Shown: positions 6,515 through 14,658, counted from the stretch's first letter. The stretch: DNA of 16,668 bases from an uncultured Clostridia bacterium (GCA_934183045.1 CAKPRW010000025.1:1-16668), one strand, 5' to 3'. A program made the numbers and translations. The notes: generated from the letters alone by a model not told the origin.

Positions 6515-8470
6515 ATGAAAGAAGATTTGAACAACCAAGAAGAAAAAAAAGGAGGAATTTCTAAAGGAAGAAAAAGTACAACAAGAAAAAGCACAGCAAA
6601 AACAAATACAACGAGAACAAATACAACAAGAACAAGTGCTACAAGAACAAAGACATCAAGAAAAACATCAGACACAAAAAACAATAAGAAAAATGTTATT
6701 GTAAAAAAAGAAAAAAACGAAGAAGAGAAAAAAATAACAAAAAGACCTTATAGAAGAAGAACTACAAAAACAAATAACAAAAATACTGAAAGAGAAAATA
6801 CAGTATTTAAAAAATCTAAACTAAAAATAATACCACTAGGTGGATTACACGAAATAGGAAAAAACATTACAGTTTTTGAATATGAAAATGAAATAATAAT
6901 AGTTGATTGTGGATTATCATTCCCTGAAGATGATATGTTAGGAGTCGACTTAGTAATTCCAGACATTACTTATTTAGAGAGAAATGTAGATAAAATAAAA
7001 GGTCTACTAATTACTCATGGACATGAAGATCATATAGGAGCAGTTCCATATTTGTTGAAAAAAATTAATATTCCAATTTATGCTACAAAATTAGCAGCTG
7101 GATTAATTAGAAACAAATTAGAAGAACACAAATTATTAAGAAGTACAAAATTAATAGAAGTAACACAAGGACAAACTGTAAAATTAGGAAAGAATTTTCA
7201 AGTAGAGTTTATTAGAAGTTCTCATAGTATACCTGATTCAGTAATGTTAGCTATAAACACACCAGTAGGTACAGTTCTACACACAGGAGATTTTAAAGTA
7301 GATTATACACCAATTGATGGAAAATTAATGGACTTTGGTAGAATTGCAGAATTAGGAAACAAAGGAATATTAGCATTAATGTCAGACAGTACAAATGCAG
7401 AAAGAAAAGGATTTACAATGTCTGAAAGTTCTGTTGGAGAAGTATTTGATAAATTATTCCTACATTGTACAAAAAGAATTGTAGTTGCAACATTTGCATC
7501 AAATGTTCATAGAGTCCAACAAATTGTTAATGCTGCTGTTAAATATGGCAGAAAAATTGCAGTTTGTGGTAGAAGTATGATTAATATGATTGAAACAGCT
7601 AGAGAGTTAGGATATATAGAGTGTCCTGAAAATATATTTATTGATATAGATATGATAAAAAATTATACAGATGATCAATTAGTAATAATTACAACAGGAA
7701 GCCAAGGAGAACCAATGTCAGCATTAACTAGAATGGCAGCAGGTGATCATAGAAAGGTAACAATAACACCAAATGACTTAGTAATTATTTCTGCAACACC
7801 AATACCAGGAAATGAAAAATTTGTATCAAAAGTAATTGATGACTTAATGCAAATAGGTGCAGAAGTTATTTATAGTTCTCTAGAAGACATCCATGTTTCA
7901 GGGCATGCTTGCCAAGAGGAGCAAAAATTAATACTTGCATTATCAAAACCTAAATATTTCATACCTGTACATGGGGAATATAGACAATTAATAGCACATA
8001 GCGAAACAGCACAGAGTATGGGAATTGAAAAAGAAAATATTATAATGATGTCTAATGGTAGAGTATTAGAAGTAGACGAAGAAAGTGCAGAATTTACTTC
8101 AACAGTTCAAAGTGGAAGAATTTTAGTTGATGGACTAGGAGTGGGAGATGTTGGAAATATTGTTTTAAGAGATAGACAACATTTATCACAAGATGGTCTA
8201 ATTGTAGTTGTATTAACTATGGATTCAAACACAGGAGAAGTTGTTGCTGGACCAGATGTCATTTCAAGAGGATTTGTATATGTAAGAGAATCAGAAAGTA
8301 TAATGGATGATATTAAATCTGTTGTAAGAAATGAAATAAGAAAATGTGAAGAAAGAGGAGTACGTGATTGGTCAACAATTAAATCAACAGTAAGAGAAAA
8401 TTTAAGAGATTATATTTTTATGAAAACAAAAAGAAATCCGATGATTATACCAATTATAATGGAAGTTTAA
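6515..8470 (+). CDS. rnj: Ribonuclease J with a basic, repetitive N-terminal extension
   Basis: 651 residues. RNase J is a metallo-beta-lactamase/beta-CASP enzyme with 5'-3' exonuclease and endonuclease activity in mRNA decay and rRNA maturation. The core begins at about residue 103 (LKIIPLGGLHEIGKN). The metal site HGHEDH is at 168-173, and further beta-CASP landmarks SDSTNAERKG, TTGSQGEP and SGHA are present, with the usual C-terminal domain. The core is about 550 residues, so the extra ~95 at the front are not part of the standard enzyme. That extension is rich in Lys, Arg, Thr and Asn, contains TxxTR pentapeptide repeats at residues 30-49, and is surely disordered. The start is well supported: AAAGGAGAG lies directly upstream of the ATG and the frame is open throughout. 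The extension probably contacts RNA or partner proteins (inference). Monocistronic, with its own promoter and terminator. Confidence 0.93.
   Translation: MKEDLNNQEEKKGGISKGRKSTTRKSTAKTNTTRTNTTRTSATRTKTSRKTSDTKNNKKNVIVKKEKNEEEKKITKRPYRRRTTKTNNKNTERENTVFKKSKLKIIPLGGLHEIGKNITVFEYENEIIIVDCGLSFPEDDMLGVDLVIPDITYLERNVDKIKGLLITHGHEDHIGAVPYLLKKINIPIYATKLAAGLIRNKLEEHKLLRSTKLIEVTQGQTVKLGKNFQVEFIRSSHSIPDSVMLAINTPVGTVLHTGDFKVDYTPIDGKLMDFGRIAELGNKGILALMSDSTNAERKGFTMSESSVGEVFDKLFLHCTKRIVVATFASNVHRVQQIVNAAVKYGRKIAVCGRSMINMIETARELGYIECPENIFIDIDMIKNYTDDQLVIITTGSQGEPMSALTRMAAGDHRKVTITPNDLVIISATPIPGNEKFVSKVIDDLMQIGAEVIYSSLEDIHVSGHACQEEQKLILALSKPKYFIPVHGEYRQLIAHSETAQSMGIEKENIIMMSNGRVLEVDEESAEFTSTVQSGRILVDGLGVGDVGNIVLRDRQHLSQDGLIVVVLTMDSNTGEVVAGPDVISRGFVYVRESESIMDDIKSVVRNEIRKCEERGVRDWSTIKSTVRENLRDYIFMKTKRNPMIIPIIMEV
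6602..6661 (+). repeat. Four 15-bp tandem repeats inside the RNase J extension
   Basis: Units at 6602-6616, 6617-6631, 6632-6646 and 6647-6661 encode TNTTR, TNTTR, TSATR and TKTSR. The first two differ by one base (ACG versus ACA); the later ones have diverged more. Copy number could vary between strains by slippage without breaking the frame. Confidence 0.75.
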
Positions 8471-8478
8471 TAAAATAC

Positions 8479-8516
8479 AGTAATACCAAGCCATCTAAGA
8501 CTTGGTATTACTTTTT
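8479..8516 (+). terminator. Terminator of the RNase J gene
   Basis: A perfect 12-bp stem, AGTAATACCAAG (8479-8490) and its complement (8501-8512), with a 10-nt loop and a short T run, starts nine bases after the stop codon. Confidence 0.88.
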
Positions 8517-8561
8517 GTTACCTATTTTTCGATAAGTAATTTAAGTATTTAACAAAAACAA

Positions 8562-8613
8562 GAAAACTCTGTATGAAACAAGTATTAAAATAAATGTTTC
8601 ATACAGAGTTTTC
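8562..8613 (-). terminator. Perfect 19-bp inverted repeat, likely minus-strand terminator of the orphan gene
   Basis: The arms 8562-8580 and 8595-8613 are perfect complements around a 14-nt loop. Read on the minus strand, the stem is followed by TTGTTTTTGTT, a usable U-rich tract, and it lies 21 bp past the stop of the gene at 8949-8635. On the plus strand no T run follows, so it is assigned to the minus strand. The arm is longer and richer in GC than the other terminators here and may have travelled with the gene. Confidence 0.65.
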
Positions 8614-8634
8614 AAATTGAGAAGAGTAATAAAA

Positions 8635-8949
8635 TTATTGTTTTTCATAAGCGTTTTGAATTATTGTTTGAATAACTTTTTTTGGATCTTTCTCAATTGC
8701 GTCCAGCGTTTCTTTGGATTTTGTAATCATATCAGAAACAGAGCGGGTTAAAGAAGCGTAAAGCATTTCATACTCTGTCCGTACCTTTGGCGGTATTCTT
8801 TTAGAAAGTTCGGGATCACTAAGCATGAACTCCAATCCTTCCATCCCCTGATCATCCCTACTTAGAAACTCATAAAGTTCCGGTGGTAGGTTAAATGTAG
8901 ATGATAAACCAAGAAAAATGCCAGACATCATAAAATTATTGTTTTCCAT
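8635..8949 (-). CDS. Orphan hypothetical protein of atypical composition, 104 aa
   Basis: Not recognised. A longer frame begins at a TTG at 8961, but that TTG is joined to the ribosome site TTGGAGGC; the ATG at 8949 follows GGAGG by six bases, giving 104 residues. The protein begins MENNNFMMSGIFLGLSST, has PPELYEFLSRDDQ and a helical C-terminal half (residues ~60-104), and contains no clear signal peptide. Its codons differ from all neighbours: CGG, CGC, CCC, CTG, GAC and TTC appear, and the GC content is visibly higher. It is the only convincing gene in the window with CGG read in frame (VRTEYE). It is transcribed against its neighbours, with a TATAAT at 8974-8979 (minus) but no good -35 box, a palindrome upstream and a 19-bp inverted repeat downstream. 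I infer recent acquisition as a self-contained unit. The function is unknown. Confidence 0.75.
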   Translation of the reverse strand: MENNNFMMSGIFLGLSSTFNLPPELYEFLSRDDQGMEGLEFMLSDPELSKRIPPKVRTEYEMLYASLTRSVSDMITKSKETLDAIEKDPKKVIQTIIQNAYEKQ

Positions 8950-9008
8950 AGTTGCCTCCAATCATAATGCGACATTATAAGACAAAAAAGTCCTATAAAA
9001 GTTAACAT

Positions 9009-9028
9009 GTATCAATATATATTGTAAC
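9009..9028. promoter_or_regulatory. Near-perfect 20-bp palindrome upstream of the orphan gene (possible operator)
   Basis: GTATCAATATATATTGTAAC has a perfect 12-bp core (9013-9024) and matching GT/AC ends, with mismatches only in the 2 bp between. It lies about 60 bp upstream of the orphan gene's start and about 30 bp ahead of its TATAAT, a suitable place for a dimeric regulator. AT-rich DNA gives short palindromes by chance, so binding is inference. Confidence 0.35.
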
Positions 9029-9384
9029 ACATAATTAACATAAAATCAAGAGGCGTAATATTATACGTAGTAAAAAAGATTTTTAATGTTGAAACCCAAA
9101 AGATTATAATTATACAAAAGTAAGAAAATTGAAGCTTAGTAAAAATAGTTCTCAATTTTTATTTTAAGTAAACAAATAATACATACATTACAAAGAAAAT
9201 ATTGAAAAAAGTAAAACAATTAGATACTATTTTCATATAAAGAAAAGAATAATAAACAAATAAAATATCTAACAAAAAGTTAGTGTATAAATAAAATTAA
9301 TTGTTATAAAATAATTAAATAAAGAATTTGAGAAAGATATAAACAAAATAAATATAAATAAAATAAGATAAAAGGAGAGAAAAT
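9029..9384 (+). other. Gene-free, extremely AT-rich stretch before the LRR surface protein
   Basis: No gene or known RNA is seen. There is a weak hairpin (AAAATTGA 9125-9132 with TCAATTTT 9152-9159, followed by TTTTATTTT), and a small CTAAC/GTTAG hairpin near 9269-9282. An extended -10 candidate, TGTTATAAA at 9302-9310, is the best promoter guess for the following gene, but no -35 box fits it well. The stretch ends in the AAAGGAGAG ribosome site. Confidence 0.4.
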
Positions 9385-12120
9385 ATGACAATTAACACCA
9401 AAGAAAAAGGAATAACACTAATAGCACTAATTGTAACAATAATAGTACTATTAATATTGGCGGGAGTAACAATCATATCATTAACAGGAGAAAATGGAAT
9501 ACTAGGAAAATCGTCAGATGTAAAGCTAAAAAGAGAAATTGCAAGAGAAATAGAACAGATAAAGCTATCAGTAAATGCAGTATATACAAGCTATTATGAT
9601 AAAGGATATTTACCAGTATCAGCATTAAAAACAGAAATGAAAAAATCATATAGTGATGTTGAAAATGTAGAGGAAACATCTGATATAGGAGGAGCAACAA
9701 AAGTATCAAAAGCCAAAAAGAAAGTAGATCTTGGAAGTATGTTTGGTACAGAATCAATAGCTGCAGAAAATGAAGAGGTAGAGCCAACACAAGAATTTGC
9801 AAAAGTAACATATACTTCAAAAAGAGAATACTATGTAAAAATAAAAAAAGTAACAAGTGGAAATTCAGATCCAGTAGGAACGATATATTCAAAAGGTGGA
9901 ACGACAGAGGATGATACAAGTGGTAATACTATAAAATATGAATTAAATGGAGGAGTAAATCCAGAAAATGCACCAACAAGTTATAAAACAGGAGAAGTAA
10001 TAGGATTTCCAACACCAACTAAAGATGGAAATGCATTCGAAGGATGGTATCAAAAAAGCGACTTTTCAGACACGATGATTCTAAGAACAAATGATACAAT
10101 GAGTGGAGATATAACATTATATGCAAAATGGGCAGAAGAAACAGACCCAAGTTATTTTACATGGGCAGAAATAACTTCAACTTCAACACAAGCTACAATA
10201 ACAGGTTTGAGTACTATAGGACAAGAAAAATATAATAATGGAGAATTAACGGAATTAATAATTCCAAAGAAATACAGTAATTTACCTGTAACATCAATAG
10301 AATATAATACTTGCTTTATGGAGAATACATTATTAAAAAAATTGATAATTCCAGATACTGTGACATTTATTAATAATGGTATTTTTCAAGGATGTACAAG
10401 TATGGAAGAACTAACGTTACCAATATCTCTAGATCCTGTATGTAATAAAAATATGCCAATATTCGGTAGGGATATTAATGTGGAAAAAATACATTTTACA
10501 GTAGGTTCAACAGGAGAAGGATATGAAATAACTGATGGATATTATAACTATACGCCATGGAGTAGTGCAAATAATAAAAGAATAGAAGTAACTATGAGTG
10601 AAGGAATAACAAAAATAGGGCGTCAAATGTTTACGTATTGTACAGGTTTAACATCATTAGAATTACCAACTACAGTAACAACAGTAAATGATCAAGCATT
10701 TTTGTATTGCGAGAACTGGCAAAACAAAGTAAATATAAAACAATTCACAACAATAGGAGATGCAGCATTTATGAATTGTAATAATATAACGGGAACATTT
10801 GAGTTATCAAACAATTTAACTGAAATAGGAGGGTCTGCATTCCGTAGTTGTGAAAAATTAACAGGAACAGTAGATTTAAGTAATATAAAAAGTATAGGAG
10901 CGTTCGCATTTTATGAGTGCAAAGGATTGACAGGAGAAGTAAAAATACCAAATGGAATAACTAAAGTAGATACTCAAACATTTTATAATTGTGAAGGTAT
11001 AACAAAATTAATAATTCCAGATAGTGTAACAACATTAGCAGATAATGCATTTGCTGGATGTACAAATATAAAAGACTTAACAATACCAATATCAGTAAAT
11101 CCTGTAAATAATAAAAATATGCCAGTATTTGCTGGATGTAATAATATAGAAAAAGTACATTTTACTATAGGAACAACAGGAGAAGGGTATGAAATAACTG
11201 ATGGATATTATGCATGTACGCCATGGTATTATTCAAGTTGTAATGATAAAAAAATAGAAGTAACTATGGATGAAGGAATAACAAAAATAGGGCGTCAAAT
11301 GTTCACATATTGTACAGGTTTAACATCATTAGAGATACCAAGTACAGTAACAACAGTAAATAGTGAAGCATTTTTATATTGTGAAAATTGGCAAAATAAA
11401 GTAAATATGAAACAATTCACAACAATAGGAAATGCAGCATTTATGCATTGTAATAATATAACAGGAACATTTGAGTTATCAAACAATTTAACTGAAATAG
11501 GAGGTTCTGCATTCCGTAGTTGTGAAAAATTAACAGGAACAGTAGATTTAAGTAATATAAAAAGTATAGGAGCGTTCGCATTTTATGAGTGCAAAGGATT
11601 GACAGGAGAAGTAAAAATACCAAATGGAATAACTAAAGTAGATACTCAAACATTTTATAATTGTGAAGGTATAACAAAATTAATAATTCCAGATAGTGTA
11701 ACAACATTAGCAGATAATGCATTTGCTGGATGTACAAATATAAAAGACTTAACAATACCAATATCAGTAAATCCTGTAAATAATAAAAATATGCCAGTAT
11801 TTGCTGGATGTAATAATGTAGAAAAAGTACATTTTACTGTGGGAACAACAGGAGAAGGATATGAAATAACTGATGGATATTATGCATGTACGCCATGGTA
11901 TTATTCAAGTTGTAATGATAAAAAAATAGAAGTGACTATGGATGAAGGAATAACAAAAATAGGACGTCAAATGTTTGCATGCTCTATGGGAATTGTAAAA
12001 TTAGTAGTTCCAGATAGTGTTACAAGTATTGGAAATTCAGCATTTTTAGGTATAAATGAATCAGTAATTATATATAATGGTTCAGCAACAGGAGCACCTT
12101 GGGGAGCTACTAGTGATTAA
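9385..12120 (+). CDS. BspA-type leucine-rich-repeat surface protein with a type IV pilin-like N-terminus
   Basis: 911 residues. The N-terminus EKGITLIALIVTIIVLLILA is a class III (prepilin) signal: basic head, Gly 9 before the cut, then a 20-plus-residue hydrophobic helix. Position +5 after the cut is Ala 14 where true pilins have Glu. Residues ~33-180 are a charged, mostly helical and linker region. Residues 183-249 (IKYELNGG ... LYAKWAEE) form a Listeria-Bacteroides repeat (Flg_new/InlB B-repeat-like) domain. From ~255 to the end are BspA-type LRRs with the pattern IP.sVt.i...AF..C, finishing in NGSATGAPWG. Two 222-224-residue blocks are nearly the same (NMP markers at 357, 579 and 803), the third copy being partial. 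No LPXTG anchor is present, so the hydrophobic N-helix probably holds it in the membrane with the LRRs outside. Such proteins bind host or microbial surfaces in known cases; that role here is inference. It has a strong ribosome site and its own terminator. Confidence 0.88.
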   Translation: MTINTKEKGITLIALIVTIIVLLILAGVTIISLTGENGILGKSSDVKLKREIAREIEQIKLSVNAVYTSYYDKGYLPVSALKTEMKKSYSDVENVEETSDIGGATKVSKAKKKVDLGSMFGTESIAAENEEVEPTQEFAKVTYTSKREYYVKIKKVTSGNSDPVGTIYSKGGTTEDDTSGNTIKYELNGGVNPENAPTSYKTGEVIGFPTPTKDGNAFEGWYQKSDFSDTMILRTNDTMSGDITLYAKWAEETDPSYFTWAEITSTSTQATITGLSTIGQEKYNNGELTELIIPKKYSNLPVTSIEYNTCFMENTLLKKLIIPDTVTFINNGIFQGCTSMEELTLPISLDPVCNKNMPIFGRDINVEKIHFTVGSTGEGYEITDGYYNYTPWSSANNKRIEVTMSEGITKIGRQMFTYCTGLTSLELPTTVTTVNDQAFLYCENWQNKVNIKQFTTIGDAAFMNCNNITGTFELSNNLTEIGGSAFRSCEKLTGTVDLSNIKSIGAFAFYECKGLTGEVKIPNGITKVDTQTFYNCEGITKLIIPDSVTTLADNAFAGCTNIKDLTIPISVNPVNNKNMPVFAGCNNIEKVHFTIGTTGEGYEITDGYYACTPWYYSSCNDKKIEVTMDEGITKIGRQMFTYCTGLTSLEIPSTVTTVNSEAFLYCENWQNKVNMKQFTTIGNAAFMHCNNITGTFELSNNLTEIGGSAFRSCEKLTGTVDLSNIKSIGAFAFYECKGLTGEVKIPNGITKVDTQTFYNCEGITKLIIPDSVTTLADNAFAGCTNIKDLTIPISVNPVNNKNMPVFAGCNNVEKVHFTVGTTGEGYEITDGYYACTPWYYSSCNDKKIEVTMDEGITKIGRQMFACSMGIVKLVVPDSVTSIGNSAFLGINESVIIYNGSATGAPWGATSD
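10453..11977 (+). repeat. Tandem duplication with a 672-bp period inside the LRR gene
   Basis: Units begin at about 10453, 11119 and 11791 (the last partial, to about 11977). The first is six bases shorter, because it encodes TPWSSANNKR where the second has TPWYYSSCNDKK. By eye, 10834-11145 and 11506-11817 are identical over 312 bp including synonymous positions, while flanking parts of the units differ at many sites. This means recent duplication or gene conversion. Confidence 0.9.
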
Positions 12121-12139
12121 TAAGGTTTTGATAGTGTAT

Positions 12140-12170
12140 AAAAAGGTTATCTAATAAGATAGCCTTTTTT
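12140..12170 (+). terminator. Terminator of the LRR surface protein gene
   Basis: GGTTATCT (12145-12152) pairs with AGATAGCC (12157-12164) around an AATA loop, extended by A-T pairs and ending in TTTTTT, 20 bp after the stop. Confidence 0.88.
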
Positions 12171-12257
12171 ATATTAAGAAACTATGAACAAAATTAAATA
12201 TAAAAAGATAATATTTTATTTCTATTAAATTTTAAAATTGAAATATTATCAAACCAC

Positions 12258-12286
12258 TTGAGAATTAGCTGATAATATAGTATAAT
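12258..12286 (+). promoter_or_regulatory. Promoter of gltX
   Basis: TTGAGA (12258-12263) and a perfect TATAAT (12281-12286) are 17 bp apart; the leader would be about 54 nt. No T-box signature is seen in it. Confidence 0.75.
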
Positions 12287-12346
12287 GGAAAATATTATAA
12301 AGTATAATATTTTTTAAAATAGATTTTTAGATAGGAGAGAAGAAGA

Positions 12347-14002
12347 ATGGATTATAAAGATTTAGCAGAATTGATATTTCCAAATATAAAAGATATATCA
12401 TATTATGAAGAAAAATATCCAAGAAGAAGTTTAAAAGAAGGAGCAGTTGTTACAAGATATGCGCCAAGTCCAACAGGTGTAATGCATATAGGTGGATTAT
12501 ATCAAGCGTTAATTGCAAAAAAAATAGCTGAACAAACTGAAGGAGTATTTTTCGTAAGAATAGAAGATACTGATCAAAAAAGAGAAATTGAAAATGGAAC
12601 AATGGAAATAATAAATTCTCTAAATAACTTTAATCTTGAAGCAGATGAAGGAATGATATCTGATACAGAAAGTAAAGGAAATTATGGACCATACAAACAA
12701 TCTGAAAGAAAAGAAATTTATCAAGCATATGCAAAATACTTAATATCTGAAGGAAAAGCATATCCATGTTTTTGTACACCAGAAGATGTAGAAGCAATAA
12801 GAAACAAGCAAGAAGCAGCTAAAATTAGACCAGGATATTATGGAGTATGGGCTAAATGTAGAAATAATACAGTAGAAGAAATGATAGAAAAAATAAACAG
12901 TGGTGAAAAATATATAATACGTTTTAAATCACCAGGAAGAGAAGATAGAAAAATAAAACATAAAGATGTTATAAAAGGAAATGTGGAATTTCCAGAAAAT
13001 GATCAAGATATAGTAATTATTAAAGCAGATGGTTTACCAACATATCATTTTGCTCATGCAGTTGATGATCATTTAATGGGTACAACTCATGTAATTAGAG
13101 GTGATGAATGGTTATCATCAGTTCCATTACACTTACAATTGTTCCATGAATTAGGATTTAAACCTCCTAAGTATGCTCATATAGCTCCTATAATGAAAAA
13201 TGATAATGGAAATAAAAGAAAATTAAGTAAAAGAAAAGATCCAGAAGCGGCAGTAAGCTATTATGAAGAAGAGGGAATACCATCAGAAGCAGTAAAAGAA
13301 TATTTATTAAATATAGCTAATTCTACATTTGAAAACTGGAGAAGAGCAAATAAAGATAAAGACATATCAGAGTTTGAACTTCAATTAAATAAAATGAGTG
13401 TTAGTGGTGCTTTGTTTGATATGATTAAATTATTAGATGTAGGTAAAACTGTTATATCAAAATTCACAGCAGAAGAAGTTTATAAAAAATCATTAAATTG
13501 GGCAAAGAAATATGATAAAGAATTAGAAGAAATGTTACAAGATAAAGAATATTCTTTAAAAATATTTGGTATTGAAAGAGGAAATAAAAAACCTAGAAAA
13601 GATATCGCTAAATGGTCAGATGTAAAAGAATCAATTATATATATGTATGATAACAAATTCTTAAATGAAGAACAAGAATATCCATATCAAGTAATTAACA
13701 ATAAAGAAGAAATAGACCAAATATTAAAATTATATATAGAAGATTATTATGATCAAAATGATGACAAACAAACATGGTTTGACAAAATAAAAGAATTATC
13801 AGGAAAAATGGGATATGCAAAAGAAGTAAAAGAATTTAAAGCAAATCCAGAAAAATATAAAGCTCATGTTGGAGATGTTAGTACAGTTTTAAGAGTGGCA
13901 TTAACAGGAAGAACAAATACACCAGATATGTATGAAATAATGCAAATATTAGGAAAAGAATCAATAGAAAAAAGATTTGCAAAACAATTGAAACAAGCTT
14001 AA
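12347..14002 (+). CDS. gltX: Glutamyl-tRNA synthetase
   Basis: 551 residues. It charges tRNA-Glu; whether it also mischarges tRNA-Gln for the amidotransferase route cannot be told from this window. Class I signatures: RYAPSPTGVMHIGG at 37-50 (HIGH variant HIGG) and KLSKR at 292-296 (KMSKS variant). Further GluRS marks are RIEDTDQKRE at 71-80, PTYHFAHAVDDHLM, and THVIRGDEW. An N-terminal piece of about 30 residues (LAELIFPNIKD ... YYEEKYPRR) precedes the Rossmann fold, as in a clostridial subgroup of GluRS, and the C-terminal anticodon-binding part (from ~400) is charged and helical. A TAGGAGAG site lies before the ATG. The gene forms an operon with the DUF951 gene 21 bp downstream. Confidence 0.93.
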   Translation: MDYKDLAELIFPNIKDISYYEEKYPRRSLKEGAVVTRYAPSPTGVMHIGGLYQALIAKKIAEQTEGVFFVRIEDTDQKREIENGTMEIINSLNNFNLEADEGMISDTESKGNYGPYKQSERKEIYQAYAKYLISEGKAYPCFCTPEDVEAIRNKQEAAKIRPGYYGVWAKCRNNTVEEMIEKINSGEKYIIRFKSPGREDRKIKHKDVIKGNVEFPENDQDIVIIKADGLPTYHFAHAVDDHLMGTTHVIRGDEWLSSVPLHLQLFHELGFKPPKYAHIAPIMKNDNGNKRKLSKRKDPEAAVSYYEEEGIPSEAVKEYLLNIANSTFENWRRANKDKDISEFELQLNKMSVSGALFDMIKLLDVGKTVISKFTAEEVYKKSLNWAKKYDKELEEMLQDKEYSLKIFGIERGNKKPRKDIAKWSDVKESIIYMYDNKFLNEEQEYPYQVINNKEEIDQILKLYIEDYYDQNDDKQTWFDKIKELSGKMGYAKEVKEFKANPEKYKAHVGDVSTVLRVALTGRTNTPDMYEIMQILGKESIEKRFAKQLKQA

Positions 14003-14023
14003 ATATCCTAAAAAGGAGTTTAT

Positions 14024-14209
14024 ATGGAATATAATATAGGAGATATTGTTAGAACAAAAAAGACTCATCCATGTGGTAGTAAGTTATGGGAAATAACAAG
14101 AGTTGGTGTAGATTTTAAACTTAAATGCCAAGGATGTGGACATGTTGTTGTATTAGAAAGACAAAAAGCATTGAAAGCAATTACGAAATTAGAAAAAACA
14201 GATAGATAA
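14024..14209 (+). CDS. DUF951 family protein (YyzM-like)
   Basis: 61 residues, a complete member of a small family of unknown function common in Firmicutes. The marks are YNIGDIVRTKKTHPCGS (residues 3-19), W22, and KCQGCGHVV with two Cys three apart; together with Cys 17 these could hold a metal, which is inference. AAAAGGAG precedes the ATG. It is co-transcribed with gltX. In other Firmicutes the family sits near genes for chromosome segregation, translation or GTPases, so the link to gltX alone does not show its job. Confidence 0.9.
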   Translation: MEYNIGDIVRTKKTHPCGSKLWEITRVGVDFKLKCQGCGHVVVLERQKALKAITKLEKTDR

Positions 14210-14284
14210 TTGTAACTAAATGTAATAAAAAGTCATAAGATATAGTATAGTATTAGTCAAAGTACTATATTGGAGGTGACTTTT

Positions 14285-14533
14285 ATGGAGCCACAAGAAC
14301 AAATATATTGTTGTGACAATAGAAAATGTAATAAAAAAAGAAACTGCTTTGGTATAGTTACAATTATTTTATTAGCTTCTTTTGCTGTTGTAATTGGTCT
14401 AATTATAGGAGCAGCAATTAGTGCACCAGTATTAGAAGCATTACCAGCAGTAATAGTATTAGCAGTTGTATTGGGATTATTATTGTTATTATCTATAATA
14501 ATAATGATTTGTAAAAGAAGAAAATGCTGTTAA
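14285..14533 (+). CDS. Small Cys-rich two-helix membrane protein, 82 aa
   Basis: Function unknown. A longer frame starts at a TTG at 14270, but that TTG belongs to the ribosome site TTGGAGGTGA; the ATG at 14285, about 7 nt after it, is the likely start. The protein has a Cys-rich, basic head (Cys 9, 10, 15, 21), two hydrophobic helices at about 22-46 and 51-76, and a basic tail CKRRKCC. Paired Cys at both ends suggest disulphide or metal binding on the same side of the membrane, with a hairpin topology. Similar CC-ended small membrane proteins occur in clostridia as far as I recall, without a known role. A possible sporulation-type promoter lies upstream (see findings). A strong terminator follows. 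Confidence 0.75.
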   Translation: MEPQEQIYCCDNRKCNKKRNCFGIVTIILLASFAVVIGLIIGAAISAPVLEALPAVIVLAVVLGLLLLLSIIIMICKRRKCC

Positions 14534-14562
14534 TTCATATTAATAATTATTTAATTATATAA

Positions 14563-14610
14563 AAAAGATGGTAGAATTATGAAATAATGATTCTGCCATC
14601 TTTTGATTTT
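14563..14610 (+). terminator. Terminator of the small membrane protein gene
   Basis: A 15-bp stem with one G-T pair (14563-14577 with 14590-14604), 12-nt loop, ends in TTTTGATTTT. Confidence 0.85.
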
Positions 14611-14629
14611 GATAAATTTGTGAAAACTA

Positions 14630-14658
14630 TTGAATAATTTAGTAATTAAATCTATAAT
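14630..14658 (+). promoter_or_regulatory. Promoter of the spoVB-like gene
   Basis: TTGAAT (14630-14635) and a perfect TATAAT (14653-14658) with a 17-bp spacer; leader about 36 nt, including AGGAGTGA. This is a housekeeping (sigma-A type) promoter. Confidence 0.72.

Noticed and set aside
6430..6966. Minus-strand frames opposite the RNase J extension
   Set aside because: Val/Leu/Phe-rich translations caused by the Lys/Thr-rich repeats on the plus strand.
9473..9919. 148-codon open frame on the minus strand
   Set aside because: Shadow of the LRR surface protein gene; Leu/Phe-rich low-complexity translation typical of the antisense of A-rich codons, and no ribosome site.
10453..11977. CRISPR array or mobile element
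   Set aside because: The repeats are long, in frame and encode leucine-rich repeats; there are no spacers, transposase or terminal repeats.
12287..12346. T-box leader for gltX
   Set aside because: The leader is only about 54 nt and lacks T-box sequence and an antiterminator/terminator pair.
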